Assembly: GCA_037974665.1 (NCBI GenBank)
Contig: CM075770.1
Location: forward strand, 96,778,850 to 96,842,849
Source: Ehretia macrophylla
Taxonomy: Eukaryota > Streptophyta > Magnoliopsida > Boraginales > Ehretiaceae
Length of the DNA: 64,000 nt
Direction: 5' to 3'
Shown here: one piece after another, positions 11,501 through 22,019 of the stretch
Layout of the letters: every line of letters starts with the position of its first letter
Position numbering within the stretch: the stretch's first letter is position 1
Notes under the pieces: generated by a model
Told to the model about the DNA's origin: nothing
Databases searched by the model: none
What the model saw: only the letters and a program-made list of their open reading frames with translations
Made by a program: the position numbers and the translations under genes

Positions 11501-13245
11501 TTCACTTGATCCATAGGTTGATTAATCAAATATGCAAGATAAGCCTCACAACCCTTGCTCAATAATTTAGATGCTCTAATAGAAGAAATAATAGGAGTTC
11601 CCGTAGACTTTCTACTACCAACTATTTTAAGTACAGGCTGGTCAGGCATTTCTAGATATATAATCTTCTTTCTACAATCAAGCTGGGCATAATATTTACT
11701 TAACCAGTTCATCCCCAATATAATTTCAAAGTCATTGAAGGGTAGAATAATCAAATCAACAGGAAAAACACGACCCTCAATAAAAATACTACATGCTCTG
11801 TAAATAGATCTAGTAACAAACTTCGGACCCATAGGAGTATAAACCACAATCTCATGCAACAGTTTATCATATTTCAGTTTAGCATTTTGTGCACAAGTAG
11901 GAGTAATAAATGAATGCGAAGCCCCGGAATCAATTAAAACCTTAACTGATTGATCATTAAGAATAAAAATACCTTCTACCACAGCGGTCGTATCCGGAAG
12001 CTCCTCAGCATCCAAAGTAAATACACGGGCCTGACCTCGTGGTGGTGGTGCAGTTGGTACCCTGGTCTGAGAGTTCTGAGCTGACGTCTGACCCCTAGGG
12101 TTCTTAAATTTCTGACAGTCCTTAACCCTGTGCTGATCACTGCCGCAACCTGTACACTTGTTATGTTTCTTCCAACAAACATCCTCAGTATGGCCCTGGC
12201 GCTGACAGAAGCTGCACTGCTGGTGACGTCTTAGAGCAGTGCCTCCCGAAGGAGCTCTGTAAGTAGAGGTAGCTGAACTACCTTGCTACGAACGGGATAC
12301 TGCTGGACGGAATTGACTCTGAGTCTGACTCTGAACTGGTCGTGTATGAGTCTGAGTAGGCCATGTATAACTCTGAGTCTGCCTCGGTTGTGTACTCTGC
12401 CTAACTAATATAGCCTGTCCCTAGTACCCTTGACTCTAAGACTGAAACCGTTTACTCGATTGACTGGTCTCGGCTAACACATCGGCCTTGCGTTTCTCAT
12501 ATCTCGAGGCGGCTCGGACCACTACAGCATAATTAGGAAAATCATTTGCAGACAAATTTAGCATAATATCCCTCCTCAAACCCAGGATGAATCTCTGGAT
12601 CTTCATGTCCTCCGGCTGTATCAAAGCTGGCGCATAATGGGAAAGCCTAGTAAAAGTAGCCTCATATTGATCCACTGACATACTTCCCTGTTTCAAGTTT
12701 ATGAACTCTGATTGACGCCTCTCGCGGGCAACCACCGATATGTAATTGTCTCAGAATTCTCGGACAAAGTAAGCCCACGAATGATGAATCCCCTCGGCTT
12801 CCCATTTCTCACTGACGGTACGCCACCAATCTTCAGCGTCACCCTCTAGAAGAAATGTGGCATAAGTAATCTTCCTGTCATCATGGCACTCGAGTATTGC
12901 CACTACCCTTTCAAACTTCCTCAGCCACATTTTAGCTTTCATATCATCCGGTTCTCCAAAGAAAGTATAGGCCCTATGATGAATAAACCGGTCATACAGA
13001 TTACCTCCGGTAGGGCCACTACCTCCAGCTCTCGCAGCCTGATTACCTCCAACAACCCCTGGCTGACCCTGCTGTGTCACAAACTGGGCGATGGTGTTCA
13101 TAGCAGTGGCCATCGTGGCCAAGATCTGTGCAGTGCTCGGTTCTTGAACCTGCGGTGCATTTTCTGCCACATCAGCTTCCTGCCCGTGAACCCCCTCTGG
13201 TTCTCCACCAACATTCCGATTCTCAGTACGACGGCGGGGCCCCAT
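8478..13245 (-). pseudogene. gag-pol polyprotein of the Tekay-type element
   Basis: The start is the ATG at 13245 (MGPRRR). Domains in order: gag (to about 12440); two CCHC zinc knuckles (about 12210-12120); protease with DSGAS (about 11935); RT with FIDD (10918-10929); RNase H with YSDAS (about 10495); integrase with HHCC finger (about 9900-9720), DDE core and GPF motif (8925-8935); chromodomain whose C-terminal half is clear at 8696-8600. All lie in one frame, typical of Tekay. Nine premature stops break it, at 12751, 12436, 12421, 12286, 11326, 10045, 9495, 9291 and 8721 (lowest base of each codon), plus one frameshift near 9762 in the integrase finger. The frame finally ends at 8478, about 26 codons inside the 3' LTR. 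Catalytic motifs are otherwise well kept. Confidence 0.93.
8556..8568 (-). other. Polypurine tract of the Tekay-type element
   Basis: Reads AAAGAGGAGAGGA on the minus strand, directly next to the 3' LTR. Confidence 0.8.
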
Positions 13246-13579
13246 CTCGAATAGCTAGAATGCAAAGTGTTATGATAGGTATACATATGTATATATGCAA
13301 TTTATAAGTAAACACATAAAGAAAAGTCCAAATAGATTCACATAAAGTCAAGTACATAGAAGTTCAAATAAATATTCCACATTCTTGAAGTACACATAAG
13401 TCATTAGATCATACTTGACATTCTAGACTCTTGATATTCTATTTCCATGCTAGCATGTTCATTCCTAATTCAAATTTCACTTAGGCAAATCAAAATCAAA
13501 GACTCATGCATTCACAAAGTCACATAACAAATCTCTACCCACAGACCGAGAAATTTAACCCGGCTTCATGCAATTTAAA

Positions 13580-13591
13580 GCTCTGATACCA
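13580..13591 (-). other. Primer binding site, initiator tRNA-Met
   Basis: The minus strand reads TGGTATCAGAGC six bases after the 5' LTR. This is the standard plant LTR-retrotransposon site complementary to the 3' end of initiator tRNA-Met. Confidence 0.92.
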
Positions 13592-13597
13592 CTTAAA

Positions 13598-16093
13598 TGT
13601 CACGCCCCGACCCAACCCCCAAACTAAAGGATAAGTCCGGACCCGACACACGGACAGACCCCTGTACCGTGGACTTTCTGAAAACCTGTAAACTTGCAAA
13701 TAAGGTAACTACAAGGTAAACAAACTTTTCATGGCTATATATAAAGATTCAAGGCCATCCGAGCCTTGAAGCAAACAACAATTCCAAAACCACACAAGCA
13801 TGCAAGAACTTTGTTTACAACATAGTCTAGTAGCCATGAAATTCTAGGATATCTATAAAACATAATTAAAAGATAAAACATTTCTCCCTTAAGTCATTCA
13901 CTCCCAAGCATGCAAGGAAATAAAAGCAGGAATAAAAGTTATTACAAGACATGGGCCTCCAATTCTACACCACAATCTACTATCCTTCAATTTTACACAA
14001 CAAGCATATACATAGCCCTTAGACCACAAAATAGGACATAAGATAAATAGTTGAGCCTTCCACATAGCAGCAAGAATTTAAACCACCTCAAGCTATCAGG
14101 CACAGCAACTAAGGTAAAGGATCAGTCTGAACTTCCTCTTCCTCAACTAACTCAACAAGCTGGGGATCACCCTCAACGTCTCCTGAAACACATATCGAGG
14201 TATGAGCAACCACTGTTGCCCAGTGAAGGATATAGTCCCGGGGCGTGCAATGCAACAGGTAATACAATTAAAACAACAATAACAATTAGACAATTAAAGA
14301 AACAATGATAGTTTGAATAACCACACATTTAAAAGGATACATTTCACATAACCCCTATACATCAATCTTCACTGGTCTTCATTCACGATCCACGAACCAC
14401 GATCACAATCACGATAAGCTGGCATAATCCCCAAACACTCCAGTGGGTGTACTCCGAATGTACCCCGATAATCCTACGACCCAACATCCCCTGGCAATCT
14501 CCGGACCAGGCGAATGAGGGACTAGGGCACGGAGTTTGAATATCCACCGGCAAGCCCTTTGCCGCCCAGCCGATATTCAACACATCCGCCCCTGACACTA
14601 TGGTTGCGCAACCACTATGCAATGCACTTAACAATGGCAAGTTAATAGCAATAATCTAAGCATTAACACATAGGAGGATCAACAAAGTAGGTTGACCTCG
14701 ATGCAATTAGAATAGAACGATTATATAAGCAAATATGCAGTTTTACAAAGAGACATATGCAAGATAAGTATAGAATCATACCAAAAGTTTCAAATCAACT
14801 TGAAACCACATATAAACACTCAAGAAGTCATGCCATGGGTTTAGAAGTGTGAGTCAATCGAAATTGCACCTAAACCCCTTTGTTTTTCAAACTATTTCTC
14901 TTCCAAACCAAAGTTAATGATTCCATTTTCAAGGAAAACTCTCCCAACCTTCTAACTAACCCTCAAAGTACCCTCTCAATCCTCTAACTCATTCAAACGC
15001 CCGCTATTACCCCGAAAGCCCCAAATTCTCTCTTATGGCTTTAAACTACACGTACCACATCCGGGCTTCAAACAAGGGTTATCAAAGCTTCTATAGCACC
15101 TAGGTAGCCTAAGAATACTAGAAGTGAAGCCCGAATCCACCCGGATTCGCACTAACCCCGAAAGCCCTTTGTTAAGGTCGACTATTTTACGTTTTATGCG
15201 ATTTTTAAGACAATGCAAGTGCACGGGGCTATTAGACTACCTTCATTAGCACCTAAGGCTTCTATTAGGAGTGTTGAATCAAGCTAATTCGAGCAATTAC
15301 ATAAAACCCTAGAAAAAAATGTCACTATTCACCCTAAAAATCAAACTAACGATTCTAACCGTTTAAAAAGCAAAACGATGGCTCAAATGTATTCTCTAGC
15401 ATCCATATACATGGTATAATAGCATAGATAATCAATACAATAACATTTGAACACATTTTCAACAAATCAAGAAAATAGTAACTATTTAGAAATACGAAAA
15501 TAAGCCGTGAAATCCCTCACCAATGCGCGTAGGAGCACCTAGGAAGCTTGCAAACACCCTACACTAGTTGCTCAAGGCTTGGAGTAGCTTGAATTGAAGG
15601 ATTGAAGAGCAAAAATCTTCCTATTTTCCTATTTGCTGCTGTCGGCCTTGTGCCTGTTTTTTTTTCAGCTTTTATTTTTTTTTCTTGTGTTATATGAGCT
15701 AATGTTATGTTATGTTGAGTATATATTGGGGTGGGGTCATGTTTGGGTGTTTAAGTGGTCAATTATAATGCGCATAGCAAGCTTAAAACGAGCCTAAAGT
15801 GAAACATGTGTGCTAGTTAATTAAATCTCTAAGTTAGTTACGTAACACTATTCATTGAACTACTAAAATCATTTTCTAAACGAGCTCTCTTATCGCTTCT
15901 AATTCAATTGCTCATTTTTCCCACTACTTTAACAATTAATATGATTTAATAAAAATGCTAATTCGTTAATAGTATGAAGTTTAAAAACGGAGTGAATAGT
16001 AATTTAAGAAGGCAGTTAATAATGCACAAAAAGAAATGCGCAAACAAAGGATGCAACAGTAATTGAATGCATGGCTAAATTTCGGGCGTCACA
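13598..16093 (-). repeat. 5' LTR of the Tekay-type element
   Basis: 2496 bp partner of 6047-8555. Followed on the plus strand by the TSD CTACA. Confidence 0.95.
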
Positions 16094-16440
16094 CTACATA
16101 GGCTGGTCCACTTAGGACTTTTATATAGCCATAGTAGACTATATAGATTAGTCCACTTAGGACTTTTATTTGGCCACACTTGGATACTACATTCGTAGGT
16201 TAGTCCTCATAGGACTTTTATGTAGTCGCAATAGACTACATAGGCTAGTCCACTTAGGACTTTTATTTGGCCACACTAGACTACTACATTCGTAGGTTAG
16301 TCCTCATAGGACTTTTATGTATTTGTAATAGACTACGTAGGCTAGTCCACTTAGGACTTTTATGTAGTCACAATGGACTACTTAGGCTAATCCACTTAGA
16401 AATTTTATTTGGCCACATTGGGCTACTACATTCGTAAGTT
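16094..16440. repeat. Tandem array of 45/52-bp units, right part
   Basis: Continuation of the array at 5620-6046, separated from it by the Tekay insertion and beginning with the duplicated CTACA. Confidence 0.85.
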
Positions 16441-16554
16441 GCTCTTGATAAGTTGGTTGAGATGAGCTTGTGGTGTAGTCTACTCCAGTTGGTATAAGAA
16501 ATCGTAGCCTGATTGTCTTTGGGAAGTTCTATAATAGTCATGAGAGTCTATCTG

Positions 16555-17461
16555 TTACGCTCTTATTTCTCCAATCCTCCACTTAATGGGGAACTTGACT
16601 AGTTGGTGGTAGGTAGATGGAACGACCTTCATTTCATGGATCCACGGCCTTCCCAAAATGATGTTGTAGGGCGATAGACAATTTATCACTAAGAACTGAG
16701 TGAAAAGGTTTACGCCTTCTACATCGATGGGAAAGGTAATCTCCTCGATGATGCTCATATACTCACTGTTAAACCCTACTAGTATGGTTGTACAGCGCGT
16801 GATGCGAGATTCATCAATTCTCATTTCCCTAAGGGCATTGAGCATGAGTAAATTGGCGGAGCTACCATTATCGATGAATGCTTGACCAACTGGTTGGTCA
16901 CCATCAACTCGATGACTAGAGCATCATAGTGCAGGCCATCTAGGTAAGTTACTTCATGGCTAGAGAATGTGATAATTCGACCTTGTTCAAACTCCCTTAA
17001 TCATTAGGGCCTAAAGTCAAACTTGAATGCACAGTCAGTGCGTATCTTTACTGCTGAGTGTGCAGTCCTGTTAATCCATGATCTATCGAAGATAACATTG
17101 ATGGTGTGTTCGTATCGTGGTAATCCTAGAAGAGTAGTATCCTGAGTCGTTTGATTTCCTTCTCCTTGGGCCATCGTTCCTATCTTGTGGGTTTGTTCTT
17201 GTTCTAGTGGTTGCCTATCTCCTTGAGGACGACTATGTCTCTACCCTTGTATAAGGTAGGGCTCATGTCTTCTATGAACATAACGTCGGTCTAACGATAT
17301 AATACGTCGTTGATCTGTTCCATTGTAACATGACGAAGTAGGGCAATGGTTGGCTCTATCTTCCTCCCATTTTATCTGGGCCCTGGCATTGGCGAGGACA
17401 TCCTCCATGGTTTTGCATGGGTACTTGGTTAACTCTTTATATAGGTTAGACTCTGGGAGCA
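16555..17461 (-). pseudogene. Gag C-terminus and protease of the TR-GAG-like element
   Basis: On the minus strand, 17461-17241 encodes the end of a Gypsy gag (NLYKEL, then TMEDVLA and QIKWEED). After a degenerate stretch comes a retropepsin-like domain (about 16935-16555) with active-site FIDNGSS and later ILGRPWIHEMK and STYHQLVKFP, both hallmarks of Tat-like Gypsy proteases. Asn follows the catalytic Asp, as is common in this lineage. A frameshift lies just before the active site (about 16890-16900). The frame ends at 16555 and no RT follows. The gag is interrupted at 17461/20266 by a solo LTR. Confidence 0.75.
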
Positions 17462-19087
17462 TGTCACGCCCCGAACCCAACCCATCACTAGGCTAAGGCT
17501 AGAACATGACGTTCATAATGCTTAAAACATGTGATTAAAAAACTTAGCAACCTATACATCCACTTTTCGTTCCATAAAGGTTTCAAGAGACTACCAAGTC
17601 ATCGGCCTTAAAGGATTACAACAATAGGTAAAATATTCACATGTCCTCGAATCACCTGTTCATACATAATAACTAACCAACATTCAGGTCACTAGGTCTC
17701 GAAGGAATAATAGTCTACTTAGTTACATCAGAGTGATCCAAAAGAATAAGTTATTACATCAATAATTCATCAAATACAAAAGAAATTACAAAAGTAGCAA
17801 GTTATTAGATATACAAATAAGCTCGTTACAATAAGAAATATATCCTCCAAGAAAGCATGTAGAGCACAAAAGTAGAAGCTCTGATACAACACATCAATGA
17901 AGCTTTCTATCCACAAGTAGGCTTGCTCGGGCTAATCTTCACCTGAAATTCTCAAAAGAGAGGTGAGCTACACCTAGTTCAGCGAGGGATAACGGGAAAA
18001 GGATTTTTGCAAGTGTTTTATCCTTTCAAAATCATTTGGAAAGCCATACCATGCATAAATGTTCAATTAACAAGATAGCAACAACATATAACCCAACTCT
18101 CCAAGGCCAGGGCCCAAGCAAGAATGCTAACATATGGTGCATTAACAAGAAGCGGATATCAACATGAAAGTAAACCATCAAGGGAACTATACACATTATG
18201 GGTGATACATGATATGGAACATATAAACCAACTCTCCAAGGTCTAAGGCTCCTGTTGGGAGTGGTAACACATAATATTAAAAGGATACAAATGTTCTTGC
18301 AGTTATTGGAGACGGCCGGCCTTGAATCAATCAACAATCTCAACCCCTTTACTCCAATCATAGGATAATCTGGATAAACCCAATTCTTACGACCCACCTC
18401 TCCAAGGATCAAAATCCAAGCAAGAGTGGAATTGGAGTCCATGGTAGTCAAGTCCTCCTAGCAAGCCCGATACCGCCCAGTGGAAACGAAACACTGTCAT
18501 GCCCATAAAGTATGGTTGCAACCTTGTCGCATCCGTAAATGATTTTTAAGCAATAGAAAGAGTACATTTGGAGGGCAGCAAAGTAGGTTGCCTCTGAACA
18601 TATAGACATGTACAAGCATATTGACATTTGATCATAACCAATTAACAAAAAACAAGTATATTCGAGCATATATAAATGATCCCAACTTAATCAAGCATAT
18701 TCAAGCTTATTCTTGATTCATACCATGTAATCATGTCAAGCATATTTATCATATGGTCAAGCAAGTAAACATGTGAACACCTTGCATTAGGATTCATAAG
18801 ACACAATGTGGAGGACAACAAGGAAAGTTGTTTCATCATGCAAGTGTTTAACCATGTAGCGACTTCAATGCTTTTTCATTAGCTTAACTTAATCAATTAA
18901 TTTTACTACTTTTCCAAACTCTAATTAATTTGATTTTGGTATAAAATTAGAGCTTATCAAAAGTATATAATTCTAGAATCAAACGGAACTTAATTCAGAG
19001 TTGAATTGACTGAGATACGGCTTGCAGAAAAACATTGTGCAAAGTTGTCGACCATCCGTTTGAGTAAATCCGGACGACCCACTCGTC

Positions 19088-19217
19088 TGGATCCGGTCGA
19101 CCGGATCCATGGCAGTGAGCATCCGGATGACTGATCTGGTCAAATAGATTTGGATCCGGTCGACCAACCGGATCCATGGCAGTGAGCATCTGGACGATTG
19201 ATCCGGTCGACTAGATT
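19088..19217. repeat. Two-copy 63/67-bp tandem repeat in the solo LTR
   Basis: Copies start at 19088 and 19151. Each contains GGATCCGGTCGACC and GGATCCATGGCAGTGAGCAT, a run of near-palindromic hexamers. Non-coding. Confidence 0.85.
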
Positions 19218-19835
19218 TGACACAAAACACACGAATTCACTTGTTTCTTGCTCCAAACTTATGCTTTCAAGCTCAAATCAAGTATACAACTCTATCAAGT
19301 GATAAACATCATTCTTCAACAAATTTTCTAACTCCTAAAAACACAAAAATCAAGCACAACTCAAGTACAACACCATCTTTTACCAATACTCAACTTAGCA
19401 CAAATTTTCAAGACTCAACTTTTCCTTTCTTCTCTTTGCAACCAAATTAAACCTACTTTGCACATATAATACTTCATATAACTCATACAAAACTCTTCAA
19501 GATCATCAAAAGCTATAAAAGACAAGTCCAATCCAAAGATAACATTAACACAACCTTTGAAACCCTAGTTTGAATATACCAAGCTCAAATTTACTAAGCA
19601 AGCTTATATCTATCATTACCATGCTCAATATACATATATAACACATCATGAACCATGTGACCTTTGCAAAACATTTTGAAAACATCTTTCACCTCGATCT
19701 TGTGTTGGAATGCAAGAAATGGTGCTAGGAAAGCTTGTAGGTGCAAGAAGATGACTTGAAATGCTAGAAAATGCCTTCATCTTTCTTCTCTCTTCTTCTT
19801 CTTCTCTTCTTTTCTCTCTCTCTCTCTAGGTCATG

Positions 19836-19955
19836 TGGTTTAGTGTGTGTGTTGTATGTGAATTGATGTATGTGTGTGTTTATGTCGTATATGTGTGTGT
19901 GTAGTGTAATGTATGTGTTTGTGTGTGTAATGTATGTATGTATGTGTATATATGT
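19836..19955. repeat. TG/TATG-rich microsatellite
   Basis: Imperfect (TG)n and (TATG)n tracts inside the solo LTR, next to a CT-rich stretch at 19785-19828. Confidence 0.85.
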
Positions 19956-20265
19956 TACGTAGGATATTTAGGATACCCAATTGACCAAATTGCCCTCTTA
20001 ACCTAGTTTTATTTTCTAGTTTGCCACCTTGTTTTGTTTCAATTATTTTAGTTAGCTATTACAATTGGGTAGTAATTAATTAATGTCTACGATATTGAAA
20101 ATACCCAAATGCACATTATTGAATTTAAATGCACATTAAACGATGCAAGTGCACATAAAACGATGTAAATGCTTATAAAACCATGTAAACACGTGTAAAT
20201 TGATATAAACACGTATTTAATGATATGATATGCATATGGAGTTTCGCGCGGGACTTCACATAGCA

Positions 20266-21168
20266 GACCCTTACGGAATGCGAGATGGTTGTGGGCATGT
20301 TACAATCTGGGATGGATACATTTTCTTCATTGAATCTTCCCACATAGTCCTATAATAGTTTTCCTCTCATTTGCCCAATCATGTAGAGGTCGTCTGATTG
20401 CTTCTCTAATTTTCTATTGCTGGTGAACTGCTCTACAAACATGTCCATCAGTTGGGCGAAAGATGCAATACAATTATTTGGTAGGTTAGTGTACCATTGT
20501 AGGGATAGTCCTACTAGGCTAGAGCCGAAGCCCTTGGATATGCATACCTCTCTCAAGTCTCTTGGAATGGCCATGGTGAACATCATTTGCTTTTAACCAA
20601 GAAAAAAACATCATTTGCTTGTATTGCATTATACAGTCATCCGGATCAGTGGTCCTATCGTAGAGCTTTATGTTGGAGAAGCTAAGCTTGGCAGGCATCT
20701 CCATCATGGTGATAACGTCAACAAATATGAGTCAATAAAGCTAGTTGTTGCGCTTATCTTGATGAGGGATGGCACCCAAGGGATCCTCTGGATGAGGGAT
20801 TCAATCTCCTGGAACTATCGTAGGATGTCTAGGCTCAACCCTCATTCTTCAGTTTGTTGTGTAGAAGGTTTATCTATAGTGACAGTAGTTTATTGTTAGA
20901 CTCCGTTGCCAGGTATCCGTTGCAACATAGAATCAAGAGGTTGCATAGGTTCCACCACTTGGTTATGGGCAATAGACTTTCTGTGGCTGGACAGAGTAAC
21001 GATTGTTGCTAAGAGTGTCTTGTTCTTCTCTTCCAATTAGAGGTTCTCTTGGCGGATCATGACATTTTCTACCTCGAGTTCCTTTAACATGTCTTTGAAT
21101 ATGACCATCTCTCATATCGAGGCCTCTATTTGTGGTTGGAAATCGTTTTAAGTGCTGGTTTCAGCCAT
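20266..21168 (-). pseudogene. Gag N-terminal part of the TR-GAG-like element
   Basis: A degenerate frame can be followed from an ATG at 21168 (MAETS). The best-kept part is the capsid-like region at 20707-20350, with KLSFSNIKLYD, DPDDCIMQYKQMMF, LQWYTNLPNNCIASFAQL and EQFTSNRKLEKQSDDLY, typical of plant Gypsy gag. There are several stops in the N-terminal coiled part. A 28-bp insertion bounded by the repeat ACATCATTTGCTT (20580-20592 and 20608-20620) shifts the frame inside the capsid. It continues at 17461 after the solo LTR. Confidence 0.75.
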
Positions 21169-21234
21169 GGTTTTTATCATAAGTGGGATTAATCAAGGGT
21201 TCGTAGCCTTCTAATTAGGTAACTAAGTTGCTAA

Positions 21235-21253
21235 GGCCCCACAATGGGCGCCA
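21235..21253 (-). other. Candidate primer binding site of the TR-GAG-like element
   Basis: The minus strand reads TGGCGCCCATTGTGGGGCC three bases after the 5' LTR. TGGCGCC primer sites are common in Tat-like elements. I cannot name the tRNA with certainty. Confidence 0.55.
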
Positions 21254-21256
21254 AAT

Positions 21257-22014
21257 TGTAGACGTCGAAATCTACAATCACGAATTTTAGAGCACCAGCA
21301 ACTTATAAGGACAGAAGGCAATAGAATGATGTGAGTCTAGGACACCGATGTGGTGTCATCCGAAGACCCTATTGCTTAAGTTAGTAATTTATCAGTAAAA
21401 GTAAGAATTAGAAGGAAAATATAGTAAGTGTTGAGGAGACTACCGTATGATCAGCGTCGATATGGAGAGGGTAGGTCGTTGGTATGTAGAGGGAAAAGGG
21501 AAAGTATTGCTAGGTATGGCGAATACTAGATGCCCCGTTCCTTGGGTAGGTATGGCCTACTTATAGGCGTGGGTAGGCCAATAGTCATGGACTCCTGGGA
21601 CTTGTATTTCGAGTGGATTACATGATCGTTAATTACGTAGGATAAAGTTAGTCTCTATCCCAAGTCCTTTGACAGTCATCCGTTCTTCGTAGGCTGGTCA
21701 ATTGGGATGAGTCTTGAGTCACTTATTCTTTGAGACAAAATCGATCTTTATTCGAAGTCCACTAGTCATCATCCCGTCCTAATAGGCTGGATAGCTGCAA
21801 CGTCTCCTCGATCGTCTATCCAGTAATATCCAATAGAGTTTGAGTTGTATTAGGGCTTAGCCAAAGGCCTTGAGCCTTTAGTGGGCCTATTACAGGAATA
21901 GGCTGCAACCCGTGGCATCATATATGGGCCTTGGCCCAATAATTACATGTCGATTGGGGTTAAGTGACCCATCATAGTTGGACCATTAGTCCAAGCCCAA
22001 TTTTGGCAATAACA
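21257..22014 (-). repeat. 5' LTR of the TR-GAG-like element
   Basis: 758 bp partner of 3587-4329, followed by the TSD ATCAT. Confidence 0.88.
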
Positions 22015-22019
22015 ATCAT

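Larger units (their letters stand above)
6047..16093 (-). mobile_element. Tekay/Del-type Ty3/Gypsy chromovirus, complete but decayed
   Basis: A full-length element of about 10 kb inserted into the TR-GAG-like element. It has two 2.5-kb LTRs (6047-8555, 13598-16093) with TGT...ACA ends and a perfect 5-bp target duplication, CTACA (6042-6046 and 16094-16098). A primer site matching initiator tRNA-Met lies at 13580-13591 and a polypurine tract at 8556-8568. The gene order gag, protease, RT, RNase H, integrase, chromodomain and the long LTRs point to the Tekay clade. The LTRs differ by scattered substitutions and short indels, so the insertion is relatively young and clearly younger than its host. 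Confidence 0.95.
17462..20260 (-). mobile_element. Solo LTR of a Tekay-related element, inserted in gag
   Basis: 2.8 kb with TGTCACGCCCCGA at the left and GGGACTTCACA at the right. It is flanked by GAGCA (17457-17461) and TAGCA (20261-20265), a target duplication with one mismatch. Removing it joins the two gag parts in register (GLL next to PESNL). There is no internal coding region, so it is a solo LTR left by recombination. It carries a 63-67-bp tandem pair and a TG-rich microsatellite. The ends resemble the 6-16 kb Tekay LTRs, but it is a different family. Confidence 0.82.
3587..22014 (-). mobile_element. Gag-protease-only LTR retrotransposon (TR-GAG-like), hosting two later insertions
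   Basis: Two related direct terminal repeats (3587-4329 and 21257-22014) begin TGTAGA and end AATAACA. They are flanked by a perfect 5-bp target duplication, ATCAT (3582-3586 and 22015-22019). In minus orientation the order is 5' LTR (right), primer-site candidate, gag, protease, a long non-coding part with tandem arrays, polypurine tract, 3' LTR (left). I find no reverse transcriptase, RNase H or integrase, so the element would depend on a partner. Gag and protease resemble Tat-lineage Gypsy proteins. Inserts at 6047-16093 and 17462-20260 account for almost 12.9 kb; the host alone is about 5.6 kb. Confidence 0.85.

Noticed and set aside
13580..13591. Possible tRNA gene fragment (GCTCTGATACCA)
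   Set aside because: It is the primer binding site of the retrotransposon. There is no tRNA cloverleaf around it.
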